DNA from: Lamellibrachia columna
Lineage: Eukaryota; Annelida; Polychaeta; Sabellida; Siboglinidae
Assembly: GCA_963662155.1 (NCBI GenBank)
Contig: OY759263.1
Location: 65,001 to 129,000, forward strand
Direction of reading: 5' to 3'
Length of the DNA: 64,000 nucleotides
Shown here: one piece after another, positions 25,026 to 35,768 of the stretch
Numbering within the stretch: the stretch's first letter is position 1
Layout: each line of letters opens with the position of its first letter
Notes under the pieces: generated by a model
What the model was told of the DNA's origin: nothing
The model's database searches: none
Seen by the model: the letters and a program-made list of their open reading frames with translations, nothing else
Translations under genes and position numbers: made by a program

Positions 25026-25553
25026 CGGTTAAAGAATGGAGACGATTCTTCTTTCCCCAAAAATACATCAAGAAATGTATTTTTCCGAGCAAATTTTGAC
25101 ATCGGATAGCTACAACCGTAACCCTACATATTTGCAATTGGTTACATTGGTTGCGTTTATGTTAATTAAGTGTGTCGACTTATTAATTAAGCATGTATAC
25201 TTGCCAGAGACGTGTTGTACCCATTGAATATATGTGTTGGGTGAGCTGCTATGCATTGTTGTACTAGGACTACATATATTACACAAATAAAGCATTTACG
25301 CATCTTACACTACACCTTCGCTCAACTTCCCCCACATCAAGTGTCAGTTGAGTCAGCTTACTATTTGAATCAGCTATATAAAATATAGTTTGACTATTGG
25401 AATCAGATATACAAATTGTTCCATGTATGCTAGATATATTATTTTAGCATAACATTATTATTATTATGTGAGTAAAAACATTTTTTACTTATGAATATGA
25501 TTGCACCTAAACAAAAAAAGAATGAAAAATGGCTCAACTAACAGTGCTTTCCC

Positions 25554-26800
25554 CTAACTTCATTTAATTAGGTGAACAACAATATACAGAATTCCGTAAT
25601 GTGTGGCACAATATATTTAGGGTCCCTGTTTCATGGAAAAACATCCACCATTATTACTAAAGGGTGTAATCATGCATTGGCTTATCATAACATATCTGAA
25701 TGGGGTTGTATTTGATAGAATCCGTGTTTGAGATACAAATATCATTGGCAGTGAAGATATATCTTATAATTTTTTTAATTTATGACCATCCTAAATAATA
25801 TAAAATGTTAGACATTTCGAACATATTTTGCTGTTGTAGAACTTTCAACATAAAAAATTATACTAAATGCAAAAAATCACTAAAATGAAACATCGATATA
25901 TTATTGTATTACTTGAAAAAGTGTAGTATCTTCAGAACAAAGGCGACTGAGACATTCCGAGATGTGTAATGGTTCTAGACGGTTTTTATCGTAATAATAA
26001 TAATGTTATTAAAATGGCAATTATAGCGGTTGAATTATACACCTGGCACAGTAAAACAACCAATGATAATAAATTAATTATTACAAAACTGATGACTTAA
26101 AATATAACAAATTTAAACGGTGCATGAACATCATGTTTAAAGTTTTGTTTGCAAATAAACAAAATAAGAATAGGCTTAGACATGCATAGGTAAATATAAA
26201 GGTCTTAATCATACATTAAAACAGGCAATGCTGTGGTAAAATCAATTATATAACCTACTACTACTACGTAAAAAGTAAATCATTATAAATGAGTTCATAA
26301 TTAAAACTTCTAATTAGTTCTCCGACCAGTAGTAGTGATCGTTTCAGTGGGTGGAAGACCCTTGTGAAGAGCATGGAGTTTAAGCCCGAAATTCTCGTGC
26401 TTGAGGCATTGGCACACAAGTCCCAATGCATGCACAGGTTTGACATTGGGGGGCCTATTTGTGAGGTTCATTTTTACTCGCCTGAGAAAAATCAAGGTTT
26501 GTTTAATATTCTCTGATGCAATTTGTTTCAATAACACATGGTATTTTGAAATACCTTTATTCCACGACTTCTACGTTTCTGATAATGAATTAATTAATGC
26601 AACTTCATTAGGTAGATTAAATGTTTCATGACATCAACGTACATAATCGAGTCTATTGACTATTGGCTTTGTGGGTTTTGGGGCTCAGCCATGTGTCGTT
26701 TGGGGTCTGCAGCCTCCGTCGGTGGATCCCAGGATTCATGTAGCTGTAATTAAATTGTATTTACATATTTGAGGAAATTTGAAATATCTGCGTGAAAGTA
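25554..26800. other. Part of receptor intron 3, AT-rich
   Basis: No supported exon or element. Open frames near 26264-26631 on both strands show no motif. Confidence 0.4.
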
Positions 26801-26804
26801 AACT

Positions 26805-27335
26805 TTTTAAATGATTCGACCCCACTACGATTACGGAGATGTAATCTATGATTCAGCCTCAATAACAAAGGATTTTTATCAATGTGTTTTTATGTACAAA
26901 TGTATGAATGGTCTAGCACTACAATATTTGTGTGATATGCTTATATCAAATAGTCACACCTATAATAAAAGAAATGCATCACAGCCAACCCACCTAAAGC
27001 CAGAACTGCGTACTATCAACGCAGTTTCAGTGTGTCCGGTTTGAAGTTATGGAATAGCTTACCACAAGACATTCAAAGCAGCCAATCTGTTGCAAGCTTA
27101 AATAAGTAACTATACAAATATGTGAGTGCTACACCATCACTTAAATTATTCTCTGTTTTTATAAATTTGATTTTATGAATGTTATGATTTTTTTATTTTT
27201 AATCCTGTGTACAACTGTAAATATCTATTTAATGATTGATATGTAAATGATCCGTGAATGGCTCGGCCAACTGAAAATAGTGTATAACTAAGTATGTTAC
27301 CGAGTGAAAATAAAATTATCAATCAATAAATCAAT
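26805..27335 (+). pseudogene. LINE C-terminal fragment with ATCA-rich tail
   Basis: The frame reads R-P-H-Y-D-Y-G-D-V-I-Y-D, the conserved segment after the RT thumb. It then jumps (deletion) to M-Y-K-C-M-N-G-L-A and, after a frameshift near 27020, to S-V-S-G-L-K-L-W-N-S-L-P. These are C-terminal LINE ORF2 motifs in the right order. The 3' UTR ends at about 27335 in tatcaatcaataaatcaatt, a simple tail. Confidence 0.7.
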
Positions 27336-27478
27336 TAGGAGGCTGGCTGAAGTCTTACCAGGTCATGTGGCCTTGTGGGGTTTAATGACTTCCAGCACCT
27401 TCCTCACACCTGCTTCGCATATTGCAATATGCACATGGTAAGTCAATAATTCCAATTTTCGACACATTGCTCTTGCCT

Positions 27479-27760
27479 TCAGCAGTAAAGATTAATGCCA
27501 GTCGTGTTGGGGCTACTTCGCTGTTGTCTTTCTTCTTGCAATTGATGAATGACCAACATTTCTTCAGAGTGTCCTAATGTCATTCTGGTTGTTTCACCTA
27601 GTATGTTGTATTTGATGTACTGGTAGTACGCCATGCGGCACTCTCGTTGGAAACGCTTATTTTCTTGGCCGGGTACGTATCCTGGTCTTAAATAGCTTAT
27701 TTTCTTACGTGACAGTTTCTTATTTTGCCGTTGGCCCAGGATTTGCATCATTAATTGATA
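27479..27760 (-). pseudogene. Unassigned minus-strand ORF, possible LINE linker remnant
   Basis: An open frame of up to 132 codons (27479-27877) has a basic stretch N-K-R-F-Q-R-E-C-R-M-A-Y-Y-Q-Y-I. This vaguely resembles the linker between endonuclease and reverse transcriptase in LINEs (KxxRRAYWxYI). Its 5' end overlaps receptor exon 4 antisense. I cannot name it; it may be chance. Confidence 0.25.
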
Positions 27761-27809
27761 AGAAATAATGTCGGTGCCATATTTTTTATGGTTGTTTATG
27801 TTGCAACAG

Positions 27810-28088
27810 GATATGCACGTTGCTCTGACAAACAAACGTGTCACGCGGTGGCGCAATGCGTAGACGTCCACTATCAAAGACCTTTGATATGCTTAAAGCA
27901 GCGAAACACAATATGCATGAACATGATTACCGGCGGAATTAGAGTGCAATGCCACGCAGGAATATGCTACAACGTTGACATCTCCAATGGCATCTTGTGC
28001 GTGAACCGAACGTACTGTGCAAATGTCGACACGACTGGAGAACTTCTATGCTTATGTCCTCCACACCACAAGGGCACATATTGTGACC
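27810..28088 (+). CDS. Receptor exon 4: 12-cysteine module ending in EGF
   Basis: The acceptor is ttgcaacag and the donor GTACGT; 279 bases, phase 1 at both ends, no stop. It encodes 93 residues with 12 cysteines. The last six are spaced C-x10-C-x5-C-x10-C-x-C-x8-C and end C-P-P-H-H-K-G-T-Y-C, a normal EGF-like domain. The first six (C-x5-C-x5-C-x10-C-x7-C-x11-C) look like a divergent EGF or a lineage-specific cysteine module. One N-glycosylation sequon N-R-T lies near 28008. An upstream in-frame ATG (27755) with a hydrophobic run lies in the intron, so this exon might also serve as an alternative first exon, but the acceptor argues for internal use. Confidence 0.82.
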
Positions 28089-28250
28089 GTACGTACACAT
28101 GAGCTAATACACTCAGGTTGGTAGAAATAAGCGTAATTTCGCTCCAAACAATAAAGCGAAATACATAGTAAGAACAGTTAGTGCGAACAACAGTTTTCAT
28201 ATAGGCCCTGACGGCGGCGCAATCATTTAACTTTTTTAGCCAGTAGGCCT

Positions 28251-28510
28251 ACAGGGGCGTCCGTAGAATTTGTTGGGGGGGGGCAAACATTGTTGTAATA
28301 GCCGTATGTTTTGGACGGATTATTTGATAGTTTTAGCGACGAATCTTTGTCGGATGTTGACGATCGAAACAACAATGAATCAATGATGTTGGCGAACTTA
28401 GGGACCGAGCCGGAGGCAAAACGGATACTGATAGCGGGAGTATTTTCGATGGCTACTGAGACGTCAGTGATAAAGAATGTGAAGGTGTAAACGCTGAGGA
28501 TGAGCTGCGC
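28251..28510. pseudogene. Possible DNA-transposon end and acidic ORF remnant
   Basis: The word caggggcgtccgtag followed by a G-run resembles the CAGGGGCG-type termini of hAT-like elements, but I find no matching opposite end. Downstream, an open frame to about 28490 carries an acidic Ser/Asp-rich stretch (F-S-D-E-S-L-S-D-V-D-D). A frame change leads to D-V-S-D-K-E-C-E. Such acidic leaders occur in piggyBac-type transposases and also by chance. Weak call. Confidence 0.2.
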
Positions 28511-29640
28511 ACTGTACTATCAATGCCGTAGTTTCATTTTTGTTAGAAGAAAAAGGTGTATGTGAATCCGTCAACATCCAAAGTTTGATTGGAATCTGTC
28601 CAGTAGCGATGAATGTATAAGCAATGTACAAATGAACACTTCTGTCATATAATTATGTTTAAAATACAGATAAATAAATTGTTTTTCACTTTCTCATACT
28701 CCACAAAATGTACTTTATATTGTATTTTATATCATAGTACAGTAATGTAGCACGATCAACATGAGTAGTTTACATTAAATATTGTCATTGCCATTGGCAT
28801 ACAACTGCGTTCAGCAACTGCAAAAAGATTGAAATCGTGGCGGCCATCTTGGATTGCTAGTTACCATGACGACGAAAAGTAAAATGATATGACTCATTTT
28901 ACTCGCTGATTATCGTACTTTCAGAATATATATATTCTTATTCCTGAAATGCATTTTTGTTGCTGAAATCTTCACTTGAAGTGAAACAGTCGATTTTCTT
29001 GCATATTCACTAGGAATGCAGTATTCAGTGGTCACAGCAGATCAGGACTGTAGTACTGAAATGGTTTTAAAACTAATTGATGTGCTCTTTTTTGCGATTT
29101 AGATATGTAAATAGTTATATTTTTTTAAAGTGTGCCACCAGCAAACATTAGTTTTATTTTCAATGAGATGAAAACTGGAAATGGCGCCTCAGGGGTCAGG
29201 AATGAGCTACGTACAATAATTGTTCGTTACGCTATGCTTGATTTCTACGATTGTTCGAAGTTACATAATCTTCCTGAACGCGCGGTTCTTGGGATATGTA
29301 CCCCCACGTCTCAAAATGGCGTGACCGGATTAAAGGAACCAGAGCTCTGCGAAATATCACATTTAGTGGCGAATACATAATATCTTTGTATAATAGTCGT
29401 GGATTGTATTACCGTGAAGGATTTTTTTTCCTAAACATAATTTTCTTTTCCAAAAAATTTGAACTTGCAGCAACCGCAACATATGCACTTTAAGGCCACA
29501 CATGTACAATTTGTATAATTTAGTATGACACATACTTTGTTTCTTAATATAATTATATATTATTTACGAAACTGTGAACAATATCGGTGACGAAGCGTCG
29601 CTCCTATATTTGTTTGATTGTTTTCGAGAAAGTCCAGTAA
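28511..29640. other. Part of receptor intron 4, no supported feature
   Basis: AT-rich. The 82-codon frame at 29132-29380 has no motif I recognise. Confidence 0.4.
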
Positions 29641-29644
29641 AGTC

Positions 29645-29745
29645 GCATCGTCTAAGCGGCCCGGGTGTCACGTCTCTAAGCGGCCCGGGTGTCACGTCTC
29701 TAAGCGGCCCGGGTGTCACGTCTCTAAGCGGCCCGGGTGTCACGC
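29645..29745. repeat. 24-bp GC-rich tandem repeat, 4 copies
   Basis: Unit ctaagcggcccgggtgtcac plus gtct, four near-perfect copies, each with a CCCGGG site. It is strikingly GC-rich for its surroundings. Confidence 0.95.
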
Positions 29746-29868
29746 ACTCATCAGTTGGGCCTTTTTTAAAGCAGCACGAGAAATGGCACTGCATATAATG
29801 TAGTTAATTTAATCTTAAGAAAAATCTGCGGTGCCTTGTCACACGGTGGCTATCAACTGATGAGTTAT

Positions 29869-31640
29869 TAATAATAATAATAATAATAATAAATGTTATT
29901 CACGATAATCCTTATAAAATATACATTTTATCTTCCTAAGGGTCATGATTTAAAAATAGATAACTACTATATAAATACATATTTATAGTGTAGAGCCTAA
30001 AACTAAATAATGTTGTGAACTAGTAAAGTGTAAAAAAAAATTATATTCACTTAAAATATAAAAATCAGATAACTTGAATAAAACGTAAAAAGTGTTTGAT
30101 TTAAGAAAAAAGACGATGAGTAAAACGTATAACAACAATAAGTTAACTAATAGACAGTTAAAATGTTCACGGTGTTAATAGTCACTGTTACACCTTCAAC
30201 CAAAGTTATGACCTTTTAAAAGAATATACATAATTACATTGTATTAGTGCTGGGGTAAGATTGTTCCATATCTTCGGACCGGTGACGGCTACTGAGGTTT
30301 TGAATATTTGAGTTCGTGCTTGTGGTATGTATGTCTCCATTTGTGTGAGATCTACGATTTTAGACCCATCAGACTGGAACATCCCACACATGTATTGTGG
30401 GGCAAGTCATTTTGTTGACTTGTAAACCAGTTGTACTTGTCTGTACTTTACACGCTGTGGTAATGGCAGCCAATGTAGCTGCTTCATGGGTGGGACACTT
30501 TCTGCTCTATATTCTGAGTCTGTAATGATTCTGGCAGCACGTTTATGTAGTTTGAGGATACGCTCTGATGACGGTGCATTGCTCCAGATTGTGCTGCAGT
30601 AAGTGTGTGGTCGAATATAGCAGTTATAAAATGTCTTCCTTGTTTGAAATGGGAGGTATTTCTTTATTCTGCGGAGAAGTGCGTGGTAGCAAGCAATCGT
30701 GCGGTGTATATTTTGAACGTGTGACTTCTATGTGAGGAAATGGTATATTTTGAGCCCGAGTAGTTTTTCGCTCTCTACCACTTGCAACTTATCTCCCTTG
30801 ATCCATACATCGGGATCAGTTGTGTCAAGGTTAGTCAAGTTGTAATAATCATGATGTGTTTTTGTTTTTTCCGCATTGATGACCATTCTGTTTTCGTCAC
30901 GCCAGTTAGACAGTTCTTGAAGATCATTGTTTCGGCTCTGTTTAGCAGATTGGATGGACGTTCCTGTGGCAGTGATGGTATAGTCGTCAGCGTACATGTC
31001 CACAGTGACGTTTGTCGCAGTGCTCAAGGGCACGTAATTCATGAACACATTGAAAAGGAGTGGTCCCAGAATTGAGCCTTGAGTAACGCCCGTTATGACC
31101 TCAGACGGGTTAGACAATGTGTCCTTAAATTGAACTATCTGCCGAAGCTCTGACATGTATGACGAGAACCATCGCATTGCCTGCTCTGAACATCCATAGA
31201 TGGACAATTTCTCCAGTAAGACAGTATGGTTCACAAGATCGAATGCCTTTCGCAAGTCCAGCAGCACCACGCCATTCAATAGTTCTTTATCAATAGCTTG
31301 TGTCCACTTATGCACCATGTGGATAAGAGCTGTTTCACATGAAAGTTTGGCATGAAAAACTGACTGGCTGCCATGAAGTAAGCTGTGTACCATAAGGTAG
31401 GCGTACAGACTATAATATACGTGTCTCCCTACGATTTTACTGAGAGCACACAAGACTGAAATTGTTCGGTAGTTCCCTTTGTTGTAAGTAGGCCCATTCT
31501 TGTGAATTGGGGTGATTATGTCAACTCCGGCGTATTTGCCAGGATGAAGAGCCACTAGTGTTCTGTTAACAGATTGTTCCATGATTTCTGGGATGTGGAA
31601 CGCACCATCCAGCTTACCACGAAAAACATTTTTTAGCTGT
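29869..31640 (-). pseudogene. Jockey/CR1-group LINE, RT half (5'-truncated)
   Basis: This minus-strand ORF2 fragment lies in receptor intron 4. The main frame (30728-31582, 284 codons) carries the RT fingers and palm: L-L-D-L-R-K-A-F-D-L-V near 31250, G-V-T-Q-G-S-I-L-G-P near 31085 (the usual P-Q-G is T-Q-G), and the catalytic Y-A-D-D near 30980. It continues to L-G-L-K-I near 30740. A separate frame (30206-30391) gives the C-terminal end, with T-G-P-K-I-W-N-N-L. The (AAT)n run at 29869-29893 is probably its tail. The endonuclease is absent. The surviving RT stretch is long and has no stop, so insertion is not very old. Confidence 0.82.
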
Positions 31641-32884
31641 CTGTGTCACGGATTTCGGTGGAGATCCGCACAAAGTGGTTGGAAAACTAGGGACGGGCCG
31701 CACTTTTAAAACAAATTCAACGTATGTGTGTAGGAGATTTTTCCACAAATGAGAAGCAACACCAGGAAATAAACATAAATATGTTTATAATGAATCAAAA
31801 CATATTAAATGGTACAAATGAATAAAGAAACTAATTACAGAACAGGTTAGCAATACCCTCAACAACAAAAACTACGTTCAACTTAACGTACACCGTTGAG
31901 GCTATTCCTCTTCATAGCCGTAAGAGACATCAGTGTTAAGAAACCTGGCTTGACAGAAAGGGTTAGGGTTAGGGTTAGGGTTAGGGTTAGGGTTAGGGTT
32001 AGGGTACCCTAACCCTAACCCTATTCCTCTTCATAGCCGTAACAGAGACATCAGTGTTAAGAAACCTGGCATGACAGAAAGGTGTATTGCACAATTATAA
32101 CACAGTGTTCCGAAAACAAAACTAGTCACTGAAGCGTACACTATGACGCAGAAAGTCAACAATACTTCACCCTCGCGATCATCGGCTGGGTTGAGTAGGC
32201 CGACAACTAAAAGCCAGCCTGCGGTGAGACATTGTCAGTCGCGTTGTCTCACCGAGGCTGAACACGTAGGCGGTACGAATCTCATTTGGTCGCAATGTTG
32301 CCGAGCCAGTAGTCGGCTGGACGCACAGTAGACTGGTCGTCAATAGGTCGTGGAGACGCCGAATGTGTCGTGACGACGGCTGATGCGGACGCACTGGTGT
32401 CGCACGCGGGGAAGACGGCTGAACGTATCGCAGGCACTCAGTAGGTAGTGGATAAGAGAAACGGCCAACGCAGACGGTCAACAATGCGCTGTCATTACTG
32501 GCGTGGGATCGTGTTGTCTGGTTTTTCACCCGCCGTAGTCAGTGCAAATGAAGCTGTAGATGGGTTGCGACTTCGCTATTGCCCGCGCACACTGATTCCC
32601 CGGCCTTTGCCGGACATCACCGTTGAAACTTTACAGCCGCATATGTGTGTTCTGGCCATTCTCTCGAATACACTTTACTTAGGGTCTTATACCCATTACT
32701 TGGTAGCTTTCCTACCATATTACAAGGTCGGTATCAGCCAATCAAATTTACTTTAAAAAATCTACGGACGGTCCAATTACGTTAATACCCCTTAAAACTA
32801 TAATGTACCACGCCTAAGGTTAAACATCGTGGGAACTAAATAACAAAAGTTGCTCTTTCTCTCTGTAGAAAAATACATAATTAT
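31641..32884. other. Mixed non-coding stretch with telomeric insert
   Basis: Apart from the telomeric block and its flanking duplication, 32140-32620 is GC-richer than its surroundings. It has a minus-strand open frame (32179-32529) without motifs. It may be an unrecognised non-autonomous element. Confidence 0.35.
31902..32082. repeat. Head-to-head telomeric block between direct repeats
   Basis: At 31960-32022 about seven GGGTTA repeats meet CCCTAA repeats at a central GGGTACCC, so telomeric DNA faces itself. The roughly 60 bases on the left (31902-31960, beginning ctattcctcttcatagccgt) are repeated almost exactly on the right (32021-32082), differing by a 2-base insertion and one substitution. 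The layout fits capture of telomeric DNA at a break with duplicated flanks. Confidence 0.92.
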
Positions 32885-33140
32885 TTATGCCAGTGGCTTC
32901 CTTTAGACTCAACACAGAACCCGACCGGGCTTATGACACGGCATTGGGGACATCAGTGGCCCATCTAGACCCTACACAGAACAGACCGGACTTGTGACAC
33001 GGTGTTGGGGACATCACTTGCCCATCTGGACCCTACACAGAACACGACAGTTGTTGTGACACGGTGCTGGGGACACCAGTGGCTCATCTAGACCTAACAT
33101 GTAACCCGGCCGGGCTTGTAACACGGTGATGGGGGCAATA
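32885..33140. repeat. ~62-bp minisatellite, 4 copies
   Basis: Diverged units contain gacacggtgttggggacatc, cagtggcccatctagaccct and acacagaac. The spacing between successive gacacgg words is 61-62 bases. Confidence 0.85.
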
Positions 33141-33378
33141 AACAAACAATTGACCGAGTTATAATAGCTAAGCAATAGTAATCATGCGCTTGGATGGTTC
33201 TACCCGTCATATATTGTTTATGAAACAATATAAAGATCTTAGAAGCTATGCAACGTATTCAACAATGGAATATCTAAATGTTTTCTTTAGCCACTATTTT
33301 GTATCAAAGAGACAATTAAATAAAAATTATTAAATTCCAGGAAGTTAGTTCATTGATTCGTTCGTGATGCGTTTCCGT

Positions 33379-33712
<334 letters not shown>

Positions 33713-33820
33713 GTTTGATGCATGAAATATTGTATTGTCAAAATGTATGCATGTAAACTGTCTAACTAATATCAATGTCAAAAACTGAAGAAATGCAAGA
33801 GAGGTGACTTTTTGGTTTAG

Positions 33821-33990
33821 CAATACTTTCGTCCGACGATTCGACACCGAAGATCATCCTTGCCGTGCTCGTGGTCCTCTGGCTCGTAGGAGCCGCAGTC
33901 GTCGTTGGGATCAATCTGGTCATCTTGAGTCACCGCAAGAAAGATGACGATACAGGTTTGGAGTCTACATATGAACCTTTAGAAAGATGA
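33821..33990 (+). CDS. Receptor exon 5a: transmembrane helix and tyrosine-motif tail
   Basis: The acceptor is tttggtttag, phase 1. The frame opens with an S-S-D-D-S-T-P stalk. A helix of about 25 hydrophobic residues follows (I-I-L-A-V-L-V-V-L-W-L-V-G-A-A-V-V-V-G-I and on to about 33921). Next is a basic stop-transfer S-H-R-K-K with D-D-D, giving a type I topology. The tail ends T-G-L-E-S-T-Y-E-P-L-E-R and TGA at 33988-33990. S-T-Y-E-P-L fits the ITIM consensus (S/I/V/L-x-Y-x-x-I/L/V), and Y-E-P-L also fits the Y-x-x-hydrophobic endocytosis signal. A weak donor (gtttgg at 33956) exists, but reading through to the stop makes better sense. It joins exon 4 as C plus CA, giving Pro. Confidence 0.8.
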
Positions 33991-34250
33991 CGAAATATGT
34001 TTGGAGTCTACATATAAACCTTTAGAAACATGATGAAATAAGTGTGGAGTCTACATATTAACTTTTAGAAACATTATGAAATGAGTCTACAGGTAAACCT
34101 ATAGGTATGTGGCCTACAGCTAAACATGTGGAAAGATGATGCAATAGGTGTGTGGTCTGCAGTTAAACATTTAGAAAGACGATGATATATGCGTGGAATA
34201 CACTGCTAAGCATATAAAGAGATGATGAAATAATTGTGAAGTTCACCAAC
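33955..34250 (+). repeat. Decaying ~44-bp tandem repeat grown from the receptor tail
   Basis: The coding segment tttggagtctacatatgaac plus ctttagaaagatga is followed by about six progressively diverged copies (starts near 33999, 34040 and on). Each has the words gtctac, aaac and a gatga-like end. The period is about 44 bases, not a multiple of three, and the stop codon of exon 5a lies where the second unit begins. Confidence 0.8.
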
Positions 34251-34550
34251 CGAAGTAATTTATCAATATAAATTGGATTTGTTAAACCTACTATGAGTTA
34301 ATTCGTAGATGAGTAAGTATTTGGCAGTAGTACCATATCATAAACGTTGAATTATAGTATAAATACTAACTTAATAGGCGCATACACATTTCAATCACAT
34401 GGTTGCTGATTTGTGTTGAATTCATATCGTAAAAAAAATAGCATGATTAAATGTAAACAAAGATGTACATATATGCTTCATATAGCGCCAGTGTGCACAT
34501 TGTTTATTATTATTCAAATTTAACAAATTGCTATTCAAAGATGGATGACA
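34251..34550. other. Non-coding stretch between repeat blocks
   Basis: AT-rich; no supported feature. Confidence 0.4.
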
Positions 34551-34552
34551 CA

Positions 34553-34625
34553 TAGACAAGGAAGCCATTCGCTTATCGAGACTAATGTTTTATTTACCTG
34601 TAACCCGTCCCTCTGAGATATTTGT
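34553..34625 (-). pseudogene. CR1-like scrap: 3' end of the copy A family
   Basis: The words acaaggaagccattcgctta, tcgaga and acccgtcc match, inverted, the end of ORF2 and the 3' UTR of copy A (the ggcgggctataa, tctcgataagccaatggctt region). It is a very short 5'-truncated insertion, and the TA tract begins where the coding part ends. Confidence 0.75.
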
Positions 34626-34626
34626 A

Positions 34627-34808
<182 letters not shown>

Positions 34809-34884
34809 GTCGTTGACGCTCCCTCCATTCATACACTTGTACAAAGGATGAAGTCATATTAATGTGACGTCGTTTATTGGTCAG

Positions 34885-34995
34885 CCTCGATCGACGCGCC
34901 ACATCTCGCTCTAGGACTTGTGCTGGTTCTGCTGATGCCGGCCGTCGGCATCGCTGTCTTCGTCTTCCTCACGTCTTACTGGATGATGCTCACAG
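34885..34995 (+). CDS. Receptor exon 5b: second transmembrane exon
   Basis: The acceptor is tttattggtcag and the donor GTAAAC; 111 bases, phase 1 at both ends, no stop. It encodes S-I-D-A-P-H and a strongly hydrophobic run ([20 protein letters not shown] and on), then Y-W-M-M-L-T. Like exon 5a it completes a Pro codon at the junction with exon 4 and places a short acidic/Pro stalk before the helix. It can therefore replace exon 5a. If the donor is skipped the frame runs on through K-R-P-C-P-K-A-K-Q-K to a stop at 35124-35126, which would supply a basic stop-transfer end. Whether it is an alternative exon or part of a neighbouring paralogue cannot be told from DNA alone. Confidence 0.65.
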
Positions 34996-35152
34996 GTAAA
35001 CGACCGTGCCCTAAAGCGAAACAAAAGTCATGGTTTTCGGCCTATGCACCAATCTCTCCTCACGCAAGTGGTTTACTAGGACAACTTTGGTTGTATAATG
35101 GCCGTGGTGAATGTATGTGTATGTGATTGGGAGTGATAGTATGACATTTGAG

Positions 35153-35253
<101 letters not shown>

Positions 35254-35268
35254 AGTGCCTTGAAACAG

Positions 35269-35399
35269 AAGTAAGCTGGCATCAATACCATATAGAAGAG
35301 GATGAGACAACAACTTTAAGTATAGACGAACTTGTGAAAATTGTGAGCGATATTATCTATAGTCCTGAACCTCTATCCACCCGCATCTCTGACCAGTGA
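35269..35399 (+). CDS. Candidate receptor exon 6: acidic cytoplasmic tail
   Basis: After gccttgaaacag a phase-1 frame stays open for 43 codons to TGA at 35397-35399. It encodes an acidic, Thr-containing tail with E-E-D-E-T-T-T, then S-I-D-E-L-V-K-I-V and D-I-I-Y-S-P-E-P-L. Joined to exon 5b it completes a frame of 858 bases from exon 1 (285 codons plus stop). Its Y-S-P-E-P-L resembles the Y-E-P-L of exon 5a, so the two tails may be related. The stop lies in the first unit of the following 27-bp minisatellite. The acceptor has a weak pyrimidine tract, so the call is tentative. Confidence 0.5.
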
Positions 35400-35635
35400 A
35401 GCGTGGTGCCCATCTCTGACCAGTGAAGCGTGGTGCCCATCTCTGACCAGTGAAGCGTGGTTCCCATCTCTGACCAGTGAAGCGTGGTGCCCATTTCTGA
35501 CCAGTGAAACGTGGTGCCCATATCTGACCAGTGAAGCGTGGTGCCCATCTCTGACCAGTGAAACGTGGTGCCCATCTCTGACCAGTGAAGCGTGGTGCCC
35601 ATCTCTGACCAGTGAAGCGTGGTGCCCATCTTCGC
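35385..35635. repeat. 27-bp minisatellite, about 9 copies
   Basis: Unit ctctgaccagtgaagcgtgg plus tgcccat with few changes. Part of the unit (gaagcgtggtgcc) also occurs at 35685-35697 in the presumed leader of the LINE that follows. Frames on the minus strand stay open as artefacts. Confidence 0.95.
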
Positions 35636-35768
35636 AGACGACTATACAAATAACAAGCCGGCTTTTGTCCGACCGGTGACTACTGAAGCGTGGTGCCAGA
35701 AACCACACTGACGACAATAGAAATAACAATGCGATCAGTGACAAGTCGGACTTCAGGCGAATTGAAAC

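Larger units (their letters stand above)
24371..25553. mobile_element. Non-autonomous TIR element in receptor intron 3
   Basis: The 20 bases at 24371-24390 (gggaaggcagtgttagttga) match the reverse complement of 25534-25553 at 18 positions, giving terminal inverted repeats about 1.18 kb apart. There is no transposase. Inside are eight copies of a 24-bp repeat and about three copies of a 31-bp repeat whose unit also contains ttgagccaccc, a word present just inside the left end. The superfamily and a target duplication could not be established. Confidence 0.5.

Noticed and set aside
29132..29380. 82-codon + frame considered as a receptor exon
   Set aside because: No phase-1 acceptor/donor pair brackets it, and it has no cysteine pattern like the other extracellular exons.
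32179..32529. 116-codon minus-strand frame in a GC-richer patch
   Set aside because: No motif, no splice context; composition alone can explain it.
33955..33960. Splice donor after the transmembrane helix (acag|gtttgg)
   Set aside because: A poor donor (T at +3 and +4); reading through gives a short tail with a tyrosine motif and a stop, which is the simpler model, although splicing there cannot be excluded.
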